Assembly (NCBI GenBank): GCA_009103225.1 | Contig: RHPI01003491.1 | Location: 1 to 64,000 of the forward strand | Length of the DNA stretch: 64,000 nucleotides | Source of the DNA: Chlorokybus atmophyticus | Lineage: Eukaryota > Streptophyta > Chlorokybophyceae > Chlorokybales > Chlorokybaceae | Direction of reading: 5' to 3' | Part shown: piece by piece, positions 9,989-19,253 of the stretch | How positions within the stretch are numbered: position 1 is the stretch's first letter | How the letters are laid out: every line of letters starts with the position of its first letter | Position numbers and translations under genes: made by a program | The notes under the pieces: model-generated | What the model was told of the DNA's origin: nothing | The model's input: only the letters and a program-made list of their open reading frames with translations | The model's database searches: none

Positions 9989-10006
9989 CGGGCCAATGGC
10001 ATGGTC

Positions 10007-11653
10007 CTAGGAGGTTGCATTGGCAACCACAGGAATGTCCTCCACTGTCACTACCGCTTGCTCCTCCATGTGGACCACCTCGAGAGCTGTGTGAGCTGCC
10101 TTGGTGTCGACGCGATCAGCCCACCCCCCAGCCAAGTGTTCGAGATCCTCGAAGGACACGTGGCGGTCCTGCAACGCGAAGCTCAGCTCCAGCAGCCATA
10201 CCATGCTGTTCTGGTCCATGGCGCGACAAAGCAGCTGGCATTGCTGATTGTCCGTCAGCGATGAACCTGTGATGCTGTTGGGGAAGAAGCCCATGGCGCG
10301 TTCACGTTCGCGTGCGTTGGGTTCTTCTAACGCGTTGGTGGTTGCATCAAATACCATCCCGTCACCACCGTTCCGACATGCGTAGGAGCCCGGGTAGGAC
10401 ACCAATGTGGGGAGTGCGCGACGGGGCTGGCCAGGCTGATTGCACTGGTAGAAGTGGTTGTGGTCATAATGCAGGACAGGTTGTGCTGTGCGGCCGGGGT
10501 CAAGGATGTCGTCGACCAGCAGGTTGCGCGGCCGAGCGCTGCGCGTGTATTCGGCGGTCATGAGCTCCTCCACGGTGGCCAAGTTTGTCCATTTGGCACA
10601 TACACGATGTGCGCGCGAGCCATGTCGTGCCGCGTTCACCTTGAGTGGGTGCCCCAGAATGGAGCAAACTTGTCGGTAGCTGGAGGCCACGTGCGGACGC
10701 TTGTCGTCCTCTGAATGCACATTTTCGATGACGTACCCCAGGGGTCTGGAGATCTGGTGGTGTTGAAGGAGGTGGACGATCCTCATCAGCTCCCAGAACA
10801 ACCTGGAGCGAGGATTTTCGAGGCCTTGTCCCTTGCCTGCCCTGGAATGCCCTTGGCATTCCCATCCAGCTATTAACAGGTCGACGTTGCCGAGGGACAG
10901 TAGGTGATCTTCAGTGATCAGCCGGACGTCCTGTGGCAATGCTTTGAGGCTGCCTTGCAACGCCGAGAGGGGTAGTTGACGTGGATACCTGGTGTGCAGT
11001 TGGCGTAAGTGGTGCTTGAGGACCGTTTGCGCGTGTGGGTCTGGGTCGCAGTAATAGTATTTGGTAACCTTCACGCCCGTGTTGAGGACCGCAGCAAGAC
11101 CACTGCCAATGCCTCCAAACAGCTCCAACACCGTGATGCCCTGTTGCCTGCGAAAGGTGTGGAATTCCACCACTCCGGTGGCCACCATATGGTGGTCCTG
11201 CACCTTGACGTGGCTTCGGTAGTTGGGGAAGCGCGTGGTGAGCAGTGGGTGGCTGAGCAAGATGTGTGCGTCCACCTGTGCGCGCCAGCGCCGTTCAGCT
11301 GGGTCTTGAAATGCTACTTCCACGGTGGCATCCTCTTGCTCCTCGATGTACGGGATGGGAGAGGGGTCGCCGATTTGACACGGGGTTGTGGCACCAGCAG
11401 TGACTTGCGTCCGAGCACCGTCGTATATGGCCATTACAGCCTTATGGGTGCGGGCGTGTCTGCGTGTGGCCATGGCAGCCATTTTGCATTGGGCGCGCGT
11501 GCGCGAGACCAACTCGAGAGGCAGGAAACCCTGTACCTCTCCGTCATCCTCATCCCAATGTGGCCGAAACCACGCTCGTTCTGTCCAGCAGTCGACCCAT
11601 GCCCACAGGGAAGTTGAAATCCTGCCCAAGCAGAAAGTCGAAGGAGCCGGCAT
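10007..11653 (-). CDS. DNA (cytosine-5) methyltransferase domain inside a retrotransposon
   Basis: Within this 548-residue frame lies a C5 DNA methyltransferase of about 320 residues. Motif I, VLELFGGIGSGLA (about 174-186), binds S-adenosylmethionine; an acidic CDPDP follows. Motif IV is AGWECQGHS with the catalytic Cys near residue 266; the usual Pro-Pro before it is Trp-Glu. Motif VI is E-N-V (310-312). Motif VIII is NAARHGSRAHR ending in WTNL, as in DNMT3/DRM-like enzymes. Motif IX is RERERAMGFFP and motif X LTDNQQCQLLCRAMD, with a target-recognition region of about 90 residues before IX. The first ~30 residues are out of frame with the protease; the real junction is a +1 shift near 11590. 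The enzyme would methylate cytosine in DNA, perhaps the element's own cDNA. The WE-for-PP change could affect activity. Confidence 0.92.
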   Translation of the reverse strand: MPAPSTFCLGRISTSLWAWVDCWTERAWFRPHWDEDDGEVQGFLPLELVSRTRAQCKMAAMATRRHARTHKAVMAIYDGARTQVTAGATTPCQIGDPSPIPYIEEQEDATVEVAFQDPAERRWRAQVDAHILLSHPLLTTRFPNYRSHVKVQDHHMVATGVVEFHTFRRQQGITVLELFGGIGSGLAAVLNTGVKVTKYYYCDPDPHAQTVLKHHLRQLHTRYPRQLPLSALQGSLKALPQDVRLITEDHLLSLGNVDLLIAGWECQGHSRAGKGQGLENPRSRLFWELMRIVHLLQHHQISRPLGYVIENVHSEDDKRPHVASSYRQVCSILGHPLKVNAARHGSRAHRVCAKWTNLATVEELMTAEYTRSARPRNLLVDDILDPGRTAQPVLHYDHNHFYQCNQPGQPRRALPTLVSYPGSYACRNGGDGMVFDATTNALEEPNARERERAMGFFPNSITGSSLTDNQQCQLLCRAMDQNSMVWLLELSFALQDRHVSFEDLEHLAGGWADRVDTKAAHTALEVVHMEEQAVVTVEDIPVVANATS

Positions 11654-14189
11654 TGGTGACCACGCATTGCTGGACGATCTCAGTCGTGTGGGTTGGGTCC
11701 AGCCCTGTCAATTGAATGCAAAAGGCCTCCCTGGTGACTCCCATCACCTTATCCCGACTACCTGTGGCAGTGTCCAACACGTACGGGCAAGGCACCAAGT
11801 CGGAACTGGTTATGCCTAGGGACCGCGCGAGGAAGCGCCCGATGATGACAGGCTGTGCTCCGGTGTCCAACATTACCCGCTTGGGTGCCAGACCGTTGAT
11901 GGTAACGTGCTTGCCTTGGTTGGCCACCATGGCAGCGTTGGCGTCGATACGCAACCTCTTCATACGAGGTGTCTGTTCCTCTGACTCAGTTGCCTCAGCT
12001 GGAGATGCTGAGCGCATGGCAGCCAGAGCTCCTCTGCCTGCTGGATCCGGAGAGAGAGAGAGAGAGAGACCCCCTCCTTGCCCTCTCCCTCTGCCGAACC
12101 GACCTTGTCGAGGTGGTTGGTAGACACGGGGGGGCCTCGGTGCTGGAGGTTCCGGCGCCGGTTGTGGTGGCGGCGCAGGTGGATGACGCCTCTGCGAAGC
12201 TGGAATCATGCCCGCGGGCGTACCCAGTGGCTGTGGAGGGAACCCCGGTGGACCCGGTGTTTGTGGGCCTGCCTCGCGTTCAGCTTGCTCCGCGGCGTAC
12301 GTCCATCGCACAGCATGAGCCGCTTCCCTGACCAATGTCCCTTGCCACGTGGCCGTGGGCTCGGTGTCCGTGTCGGTCCAATGATGATATTGAGGCATGG
12401 GCTGCAGATATACGGCGCGTAGTAGCTGTCGCCGCATGTCGTGAGTAATGGTGGGGACTCGTAGGATCCCTGCCATGTAGGCATCCCACCTTCCTTGTAC
12501 CACTCCCACATCGAGCACAGTCATGGCGCGAGCACGTAGGGTGCGCTGGAGGTCAGTCTGCTGTGCGTGTAGCTCATGAGCAATGGCGATGCGCCGCCGT
12601 TGCCGTGCGGCTTCCACCCCTGGCAGCCGAAGCATTGCCTCTTGCACTCCCTCCAGCGTGTCCGGGGCTGTGGTGGCAGCCTCGTCGTATGCTTGTCGCA
12701 GCGAACGAACGAATGCCCCCAACCATGATGCTCGGTTGCCAAAGGCAAACAGGGGGACAGCAGGGTGATTGGCAACGAGCCATGTCACGAGACGAGCTCG
12801 AGCGGCGCTGCCCTCTTGCATCCCCATCATCTGTCTTAATGTGTTGCCCTCAGGCCTGTGCAACATGACTGCCTGCCGGATGAGTGCGGTACGGAGTTGT
12901 TGCTCCCCCACCATACCAGCTCCTCCTCGTTGTGTGGTGTCCCCTTGCGGGGTGAGGTACCCTCGCCCTGCATCGCGTTGATCCTCAGGCATGTCTTCGA
13001 CCAAAGGAGGCAGCAGCGGGGCGATTACTCCCCTCAATTGTTGCGCCAACGCCCTCGCTTGGTCTGCAACAGTTGCGTGTCCCGNNNNNNNNNNNNNNCC
13101 CGGTGTTTGTGGGCCTGCCTCGCGTTCAGCTTGCTCCGCGGCGTACGTCCATCGCACAGCATGAGCCGCTTCTCTGACCAATGTCCCTTCCCACGTGGCC
13201 GTGGGCTCGGTGTCCGTGTCGGTCCAATGATGATATTGAGGCATGGGCTGCAGGTATACGGCGCGTAGTAGCTGTCGCCGCATGTCGTGAGTAATGGTGG
13301 GGACTCGTAGGATCCCTGCCATGTAGGCATCCCACCTTCCTTGTACCACTCCCACATCGAGCACAGTCATGGCGCGAGCACGTAGGGTGCGCTGGAGGTC
13401 AGTCTGCTGTGCGTGTAGCTCATGAGCAATGGCGATGCGCCGCCGTTGCCGTGCGGCTTCCACCCCTGGCAGCCGAAGCATTGCCTCTTGCACTCCCTCC
13501 AGCGTGTCCGGGGCTGTGGTGGCAGCCTCGTCGTATGCTTGTCGCAGCGAACGAACGAATGCCCCCAACCATGATGCTCGGTTGCCAAAGGCAAACAGGG
13601 GGACAGCAGGGTGATTGGCAACGAGCCATGTCACGAGACGAGCTCGAGCGGCGCTGCCCTCTTGCATCCCCATCATCTGTCTTAATGTGTTGCCCTCAGG
13701 CCTGTGCAACATGACTGCCTGCCGGATGAGTGCGGTACGGAGTTGTTGCTCCCCCACCATACCAGCTCCTCCTCGTTGTGTGGTGTCCCCTTGCGGGGTG
13801 AGGTACCCTCGCCCTGCATCGCGTTGATCCTCAGGCATGTCTTCGACCAAAGGAGGCAGCAGCGGGGCTATTACTCCCCTCAATTGTTGCGCCAACGCCC
13901 TCGCTTGGTCTGCAACAGTTGCGTGTCCCGGCTGCTCGATGGCGATCGCCGTGGAGTGTGCTGTGGTCGGCGCCGTGGAGGCGCCGGCAACATGTGCTGG
14001 CGATATGGTTGGTACGATAACGGCGTGTGCTGCTTCGTACGCTTGTCGGCGCGCGTCCACTTGGGTAGCTTGGTCCATGCGATACCGATGGGCCTGTTCG
14101 AGTGCAGAGAAACGCTCTTGACGACTGACTGGAGTGAGCCCCCGGAGAGCGGGATCAGTGCCCAGTGCGATGTCAGACATCGTGACCAC
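11550..14189 (-). pseudogene. Methyltransferase-element linker and aspartic protease, with an internal duplication
   Basis: This 879-residue frame starts MVTMSDIALGTDPAL and encodes an Ala/Arg-rich helical region of unknown function, present twice because of the 846 bp duplication around the 14-N run. A Pro-rich linker follows, then a protease with VMLDTGAQPVIIGR (catalytic D-T-G) and a distal LLGQDFN motif. Without the duplication the frame would be about 600 residues. The protease is a pepsin-like retroviral enzyme that would process the polyprotein. The frame leaves the true reading near 11590, where the methyltransferase frame takes over. Confidence 0.8.
12253..13930. repeat. 832 bp tandem duplication separated by 14 N
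   Basis: Positions 12253-13084 and 13099-13930 are nearly identical (I count about four substitutions), joined by 14 N at 13085-13098. The second copy starts immediately after the Ns. This is the pattern expected when two overlapping contig ends are scaffolded without being merged, so the duplication is probably an assembly artefact or two alleles. Confidence 0.9.
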
Positions 14190-14195
14190 GAGGTC

Positions 14196-14570
14196 CTAGA
14201 GTTTGTGTCGCTGGAGGCCGAGTGGGTCCAGTGGCGAAGGCTCGAAGTCGATCTGTTGAGCGGGCATGGGCTGTCGCGATTGACTGGGTGCGCCCTGCAA
14301 CCGTGCGTGTAATGCCAGGAATAACAAGATGGCCAGTTCCAACACCGCAGGTCGGCGATAGGTGACCCCGAACAGGCGATCCCTCATCTCTGGTGCAGTG
14401 CCGTCGAGGATTTTATCCTCCAGCTGCTGTTGTGTGGGTTCCGGCAGAGTGTGGTATTCTGGCGGTGGTAGGGGCAAGATGCGATCATTGCGTGCCACGC
14501 GCGTGGTGCATTTGCCCCTGGTCCGTATGCAATAGTGGTGGGCTCCACGTTGCGTAGAATCGACGCCCAT
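14196..14570 (-). pseudogene. Methyltransferase-element pol N-terminal part
   Basis: In frame with the linker/protease ORF, separated from it by a single TAG followed by GAC. The coding-like part is LPLPPPEYHTLPEPTQQQLEDKILDG through a hydrophobic helix (LELAILLFLALHA). It overlaps the end of gag in the -1 frame, consistent with a frameshift junction of gag to pol. No domain recognised. Confidence 0.6.
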
Positions 14571-15961
14571 GCGCGTTCTGCTTGCGGCCCGCGTGGCACT
14601 TGCTGTGTGACGTCCAATGCTGGTGGCGGTGCCGTCCGGCCCTCAGGAAGTGGTGCGGTGGGTATGGCAGCACTACTGGAGGCGATGGTGGTGGCACCTG
14701 CCGCAGTCGTCGTCACTGAGGTGGCGGCTGTGAGGGTGGCAGCAGTTGCGGTTGATGTGGTCGCTCCGATGGAGGCAGGAGTGGTGGATTCACCACTTAC
14801 GAACCCAATGATCATGGTTGCTGCGGCGTGGGTGCTCTCCGTCACCGGGAACAGCGTGGTGCCAAGAGTGCTGACACCTGCTGTCGTGGTCGGTGTGGAC
14901 GCCGACGGTGTCGTCGACGGCGTCGTCCCAGCGGTGGTTGTGGCTGCCGAGGCAGCACCGCTTGTGGCGTCCGACGATGCCGCTGTTGACGACGCGCCAG
15001 CTTCCCTGCGCGCCCGTCTGGATGGTTGTACGCGTGACGGCGTGGGAGTGTCCCTATCCCGTTTCGGTGCCATCAATGCCCACCTAGCAGCATAGCAGGC
15101 TTGATAGTCCTGCTCCTTGTTTTCCTCCAGCTGTGCCACGCGCGCCATCAGGGCTGCCACTTGGTCAATAGCCGGTGGATTGGTTGGTGCCTTTACAGCA
15201 GCAGCTCCAGCGCGAGGACGTCCCTCAAGTCCTTTGTGCTGTGGAGGGCGGTTTTTCCCTCTATAGCCAGCTTCTTCCTTGCGGCCGCCAGCGTTGTTGT
15301 TGTTGTTGGGGTTGTGGCCACCAGCGTTGTTGCCGTTGTTGCGACCACCAGCGTTGTTGCTGTTGTTGTGGCCGCCAGCGTGGTTACTGTTGTTGTAGCC
15401 CCCGTTGTTGTTGTGGTTGTTGTGGCCGCGGTAGCCAACAGCGTTGTTGCTGTTGTTGTAGCCAATAGGGGGCCGCAGCTCAGGGAACTTGAGCCAGCAT
15501 ACTGTCTCCAAGTGTCCCGTCTTGTGGCAGTGGTCGCACACAAGGTTGCCGTAATCTTCGGTGCACTCCTTTTGGTAGTGGCCATGTCGACCACACCGGT
15601 GGCACAGCACTGGAGCCACAAGGGCAGCATGAGCTGACCGTTTATCCTTGTAATGGATGCCTTGCGACTCCCGGTTGCGGTCCCGCCGAAGAGGCTCTGC
15701 ACTCGTGCCTGCCATAGGCCGTGAGGCACTGCGGTTGGTGTCCAGCACCGCTTTCTCATACACTGCGCGCTTATGGATGGCTTGTGCAGTCTCGAAAGCT
15801 TCCTTGAGGGTGTAGCCAAGGGGCCTGCTGTAGTTCAGAGTCAGGCGTGTCGACTCGCTCAGAGCAGCATCCAACTCATTGACGTATATCACTGCAGCAG
15901 CCTCCTCACTGACAATCCTATAGTCAGTGTCCTTCAGCAGACCTTCCAGTCTGGAGTACAA
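14384..15961 (-). CDS. Methyltransferase-element gag, C-terminal part with two zinc knuckles
   Basis: A 525-residue frame. After a helical gag segment (LYSRLEGLLKDTDYRI) come two CCHC zinc knuckles, C-H-R-C-x4-H-x4-C and C-D-H-C-x4-H-x4-C. Next is a low-complexity tract of Asn/Gly repeats (N-N-x-N-N-A-G-G units, DNA 15290-15470), then Ala/Thr-rich sequence. Nucleocapsids with two knuckles bind genomic RNA; the Asn-rich tract is prion-like in composition and might promote assembly, which is inference. It is in frame with the gag pieces upstream, separated by one TAG at 16025-16027. Confidence 0.85.
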   Translation of the reverse strand: MYSRLEGLLKDTDYRIVSEEAAAVIYVNELDAALSESTRLTLNYSRPLGYTLKEAFETAQAIHKRAVYEKAVLDTNRSASRPMAGTSAEPLRRDRNRESQGIHYKDKRSAHAALVAPVLCHRCGRHGHYQKECTEDYGNLVCDHCHKTGHLETVCWLKFPELRPPIGYNNSNNAVGYRGHNNHNNNGGYNNSNHAGGHNNSNNAGGRNNGNNAGGHNPNNNNNAGGRKEEAGYRGKNRPPQHKGLEGRPRAGAAAVKAPTNPPAIDQVAALMARVAQLEENKEQDYQACYAARWALMAPKRDRDTPTPSRVQPSRRARREAGASSTAASSDATSGAASAATTTAGTTPSTTPSASTPTTTAGVSTLGTTLFPVTESTHAAATMIIGFVSGESTTPASIGATTSTATAATLTAATSVTTTAAGATTIASSSAAIPTAPLPEGRTAPPPALDVTQQVPRGPQAERAWASILRNVEPTTIAYGPGANAPRAWHAMIASCPYHRQNTTLCRNPHNSSWRIKSSTALHQR

Positions 15962-16024
15962 GCGGAGGGGATCCTCATTAGGCTTGCGTCGGAAGCGTCT
16001 CAGCTCCTCAACCTTGCTGGTGGT

Positions 16025-16888
16025 CTAAGGAGGGAAGGTGCGGCGCAGGGCAGAGTACAGGTCCTTGAGTGGCGAATCAGAGATGGCAGCACCTACGGAG
16101 ATGGCTGGTGCGCGCAGTGCTACTGACCCGAGGGTGAAGGTACTGCCTCCTGCACGAGAGCCAGGTGTTGCCGGAGGTAGAGGAGTACCCCACTCTGCGG
16201 CTGCCGCTTGCTGTGCAGCTCTTTGTTCCTCAATGATGACGGCAGAACGGTCAAGGATGCGAACTCGACGTGTGGCCTCCTTGGACTCAACTTCTGCAGG
16301 GGTCAAGTTGACCAATACCAACTCCGGTTCCTCCTCCTCTGCCTGCTTGAGAGCTGCAGCTATGGACAAGCCTGTTACTGCAGCTGAAGTGGCAGGTGGA
16401 ACGACACCTGTTGGACGGTGCAGCGATGCAGATGCTATGGTGCTGGCAAGCTCGCCATAGCCGTCTACTCGATGCAGTTCAGCAACGGACTTTCAGACAT
16501 CGTGTGCTTCATAATCAAGATACTGAGCAGCAATGTGGAAAGAGATCTTATCTGACCAGTCTTTGTTCTTCAGAGCTTGCTGCCGCATCTTGGAGTGGAA
16601 CTTGATGATGAACTCATCCAGCGAGGTGGTGCCGGCACGTCCGGAGAAGCGCAGGGATGTGGTTGAACTGGAAGACTCCATCTCGTTGTCGTCGCTGTCC
16701 GATGATAGTGGAGAAGCTTGATGACGAGGAGTAGAGTGGAGCGGGGTGAAGCCGGAGATGGAGCGCGAGCCTCTGCTGCTGCGGTCGATGCTCCCGTCAC
16801 TGGTCCGCTCGTAGGTGAGGTTGGTGGTTGGGCTCCAACTGCTGAGGTCACCCTCGTCTATTGGGGAGAACGGGGTGGGCCTGCTCAT
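16025..16888 (-). pseudogene. Methyltransferase-element gag, N-terminal part with stops
   Basis: One continuous minus-strand frame from ATG at 16888, interrupted by TGA at 16493-16495 and closed by TAG at 16025-16027, after which the same frame continues into the zinc-knuckle ORF. The sequence includes LDEFIIKFHSKMRQQALKNKDW and an acidic/Ala-rich segment, typical of gag matrix/capsid regions but with no recognised signature. The TGA could be CGA to TGA, a CpG transition. Confidence 0.75.
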
Positions 16889-17034
16889 ACAGCTGGTGCG
16901 ATGGTGAAAGTGGATGAAGGGTAGAGTGTTTGTGTTCTACAATGGGATCTCCAGTGCTGCTATCACCCAACACACTAGCGCTTGTGCGCGCTATGCGATG
17001 ACGGTGACAACACTGCACTGTGATGTGTACAACT

Positions 17035-17074
17035 ACAGATTGCGATGCTGATGTACAGATTGCGATGCTGATGT
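17035..17074. repeat. 20 bp direct repeat in the gag leader
   Basis: Two exact adjacent copies of ACAGATTGCGATGCTGATGT, followed by a degenerate third start (ACAGCTTGCAAC). It lies between the gag start and the 5' LTR, where RNA packaging signals are often found; a role is speculative. Confidence 0.75.
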
Positions 17075-17115
17075 ACAGCTTGCAACTACACTCACTTGAG
17101 CAAAGAGGGTGACAC

Positions 17116-17723
17116 TGTAAGTCAACAAGCCACTACTATAGGTAGTGCTGTTTACACAGTTCTTTGCGTGAGTGGGAGAGGAATTACACTGTTAAGTGAG
17201 GTGAATGAGCAAGCAACACGTGGATGCTATGCCCTGACTGATGCCAACAAGCACACCGCGACCAAGTACACAAAGCTCACAGCAAGAACAAGCACAGTGC
17301 ACAAGAACATGCACAGGCTCTCACACGGTGAGGGGATTCTTGGGAACCAGGACGGTGTGTTCGTAGTTCAAGTCGCTTCACAAGCTCTTAGCTTTCTCAC
17401 TTACAGTGTCACCAGCTGATCCGGTGAACACTGTGCCTACTTATACAAGTCAACTCATGACTGTCAAGAACATAAGCTAACGGTCATATCGAGGCTATTT
17501 CCACAGGAAATGTTCACTCGATATAGAACCGGACTTATAACTGAACTCACAACTGAACAGCTACGCGCGGTGCCTATGCAGGCTATGGTCACGAGCCACT
17601 CTAGGGACATGACCTAGCTACTGGTCAGAGGCGCGCGCGGGTTGCCATGCTGGTAAGCCGGGCGAGGGTCTTGCTGTAGGCATGCCCGATGACGACTGGC
17701 ATGCTTGGGCGATAGGCATGACA
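17116..17723 (-). repeat. 5' LTR of the methyltransferase element (lacks the distal ~230 bp)
   Basis: Nearly identical to 5966-6570 (about five differences in 605 bp). It ends CATGACA at 17723 next to the CACT duplication in gene X. The part corresponding to 5737-5965 is absent; instead the sequence runs directly into the leader (GGTGACACTGTA). No convincing tRNA primer-binding site is recognisable after it, so the U5/PBS region was probably lost or rearranged. Confidence 0.8.
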
Positions 17724-18290
17724 CACTTCATGCATAGGCCACGACCACTGTTCGGTGCTTGCAGGCTTGAGGAGCCAAAAGTGTGCTTGTGGCTCATCAG
17801 GAGCAGTGTTGCCCACCACCTGGGCTGAGTTGGGGGCTTTTTTATTTCCAACTCAAACTACGCTGCCGGGCCGTGGCACCCACTCCCCATGCTTGCACTG
17901 AACGGTCACGCAGCCAATCAACAAGCCCAGCTTGTTGGCAAACATGGTCATCTGCAGGTGCTCGACGTACACATTTGTTCTACGCACAATCTGTCGCACC
18001 TTGGCCATGGCTAGGTCAATGTTGACATCAGCCAACATGGTTGCAGGCGGAACATCGTAACACTGCGCCATCTCTCCCGCGGCACCAGTGGCTCTGCAGA
18101 AGTCTAGGATTCTGCTCGCCACGCCTGCATCGACAGCCTTGGCGGTGATTTTGCGGAGAGTGTGCCCCCTGCCGTCGTCGTCCATGGTGTCCAGCATGGC
18201 CCAAAATCTGCTCGAGCTGGGGCACTTGTGATTATCCAGGACACTTTGCGCTATGGATGGCCTGGCGCGAATTGCACAATGGAGAAGCAA
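17724..18290 (-). pseudogene. Gene X, exon part on the 5' side of the 12 kb insertion
   Basis: A minus-strand frame with protein-like composition (DTMDDDGRGHTLRKITAKAV, then VNIDLAMAKVRQIV and MFANKLGLLIGCVTV) runs to a TGA at 17853-17855. It continues in the same frame (VGNKKAPNSAQ, then APDEPQAHFWLLKP and SWPMHEV) to the insertion point and joins 5736 in frame. The single TGA is either a nonsense mutation or unrecognised processing. A His followed by aromatics (HFWLL) could be the distal His of a cysteine protease. No firm family assignment. Confidence 0.55.
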
Positions 18291-18740
18291 TTACCATCCG
18301 TTGGCGCATTGAAGTGGTCCCATGAGGCGAGCTGGCCACCTAGCATGACTGATGGCCGTATGCGGGTTGCGGCCAGCTCCTCTGATGACCCGCTGGCAGG
18401 TGGTGACCCCTGCTGCATGCGCATACAGCACTCAAATGGTGTGTCCAACTGTGGACGGCAAGAGTCACAGTGACTGATAAAGTACCTGAGTTTGGGGCAG
18501 ACTGCCGGCTTTAACTTGCAGCGGGTGGGGTAAGGTAGGTGCAGAAGCCACATCAGTTGTTGCATTGTGCTGTGGTCGCGCCGGTGGCGGCAAGAAGGAT
18601 TGTTGCCCCGCAATCACCGGTGCTGCTTGTGGAGGAGATGGCAGTGCATGTAGGACTGGTGCCGCGGAAGGTGGTTGCGCTCTGGCTGCGAGGGGAGCAG
18701 GAGCTGCAGGTGAGACCACTTGTGCATGCAGCAAGGGGGG
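18291..18740 (-). pseudogene. Gene X, Pro-rich and DGNC-containing exon(s)
   Basis: The exon starts at 18740 after an acceptor TATACAG in phase 0, matching the phase of the donor at 23779. It encodes a Pro/Ala-rich linker (PPLLHAQVVSPAAPAP). The frame then changes; a 37-base segment at 18449-18485 with GT and AG ends would restore it as a tiny phase-0 intron, or it is an indel. After that comes a coding-like stretch with APTDGNCFSIVQF. D-G-N-C is the nucleophile motif of OTU-type cysteine proteases, but the motif alone is weak. Another frame change near 18280 leads into the next piece. Confidence 0.5.
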
Positions 18741-18826
18741 CTGTATACATGACCCAGGATAAGATGGCTCACAGTGTTGCAAAGGATGAATATAAGCTTA
18801 TGCAGTGCCTGACGCATTGTTACCAA

Positions 18827-19251
18827 TGTTGAGAGTCATTCCTACATACGATCAGCATCGACCCTCCACACAGGAGTAGAAGGTCGTAAGGATGAGCACT
18901 AGGTCCGGACTTAGCAAGATGGCGTCGTCGGACCAGACTCCGGACTCCAGACTGGAGCCCTATTAACTGCTTCGTATCTCCGCGTATGCTTACTCATATT
19001 AGGCGTGTAAGAGCTTGTTGGAAAGCTCTGGTTGTAAGAAAGACAACACAGCTTAGAGCGCGTCAAAAGGCTGAGTATAGCTTACGCAGTGCTTGCAAAC
19101 GTAGACGTGTGTGTAACTGGCTGGTATAAGAACCAGCGGACAACTTGTAATAGATGAATGTGATGTGACTTGTGTATGCTCTCGTGGCGGTAGCTCTGTC
19201 TCTGTGTGTCTATGCTTGCCTCAACTACATGTCCATGCTAGTCCTTCAACA
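18827..19251 (+). repeat. 5' LTR of the copia element
   Basis: 425 bp, TGTTGAGAG at the start and CTTCAACA at the end, a 6 bp terminal inverted repeat. The partner is at 23323-23745. It is followed after two bases by the primer-binding site. Confidence 0.95.
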
Positions 19252-19253
19252 TG

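Larger units (their letters stand above)
5737..17723 (-). mobile_element. LTR retrotransposon carrying a DNA cytosine methyltransferase and a PHD finger
   Basis: About 12 kb on the minus strand. Gene order is gag (two zinc knuckles), linker, aspartic protease, C5 DNA methyltransferase, reverse transcriptase, RNase H, integrase, PHD finger: a Ty3/gypsy order with two additions. The flanks carry CACT on both sides (5733-5736 and 17724-17727), and the host reading frame is continuous across the empty site. The ~605 bp LTR segments shared by both ends differ at only about five positions (roughly 0.8%), so insertion is recent. Even so, the internal region has two TGA and three TAG in-frame stops, at least four frame changes and a 14-N join, so this copy is not autonomous as sequenced. 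Some indels could be assembly errors. Confidence 0.9.

Noticed and set aside
11550-14189. Two tandem linker domains in the protease frame
   Set aside because: The duplication meets at an N run and is better explained as unmerged contig ends.
15101-15637. Val/Ala- and Cys-rich plus-strand frames opposite the Asn-rich gag tract
   Set aside because: Composition results from the complement of AAC/GGC codons; the minus strand has the real zinc knuckles.
17090-17120. Primer-binding site for the methyltransferase element
   Set aside because: Sequences next to the 5' LTR (GTGTCACCCTC on the element strand) do not match a tRNA end I recognise, and the region seems rearranged.
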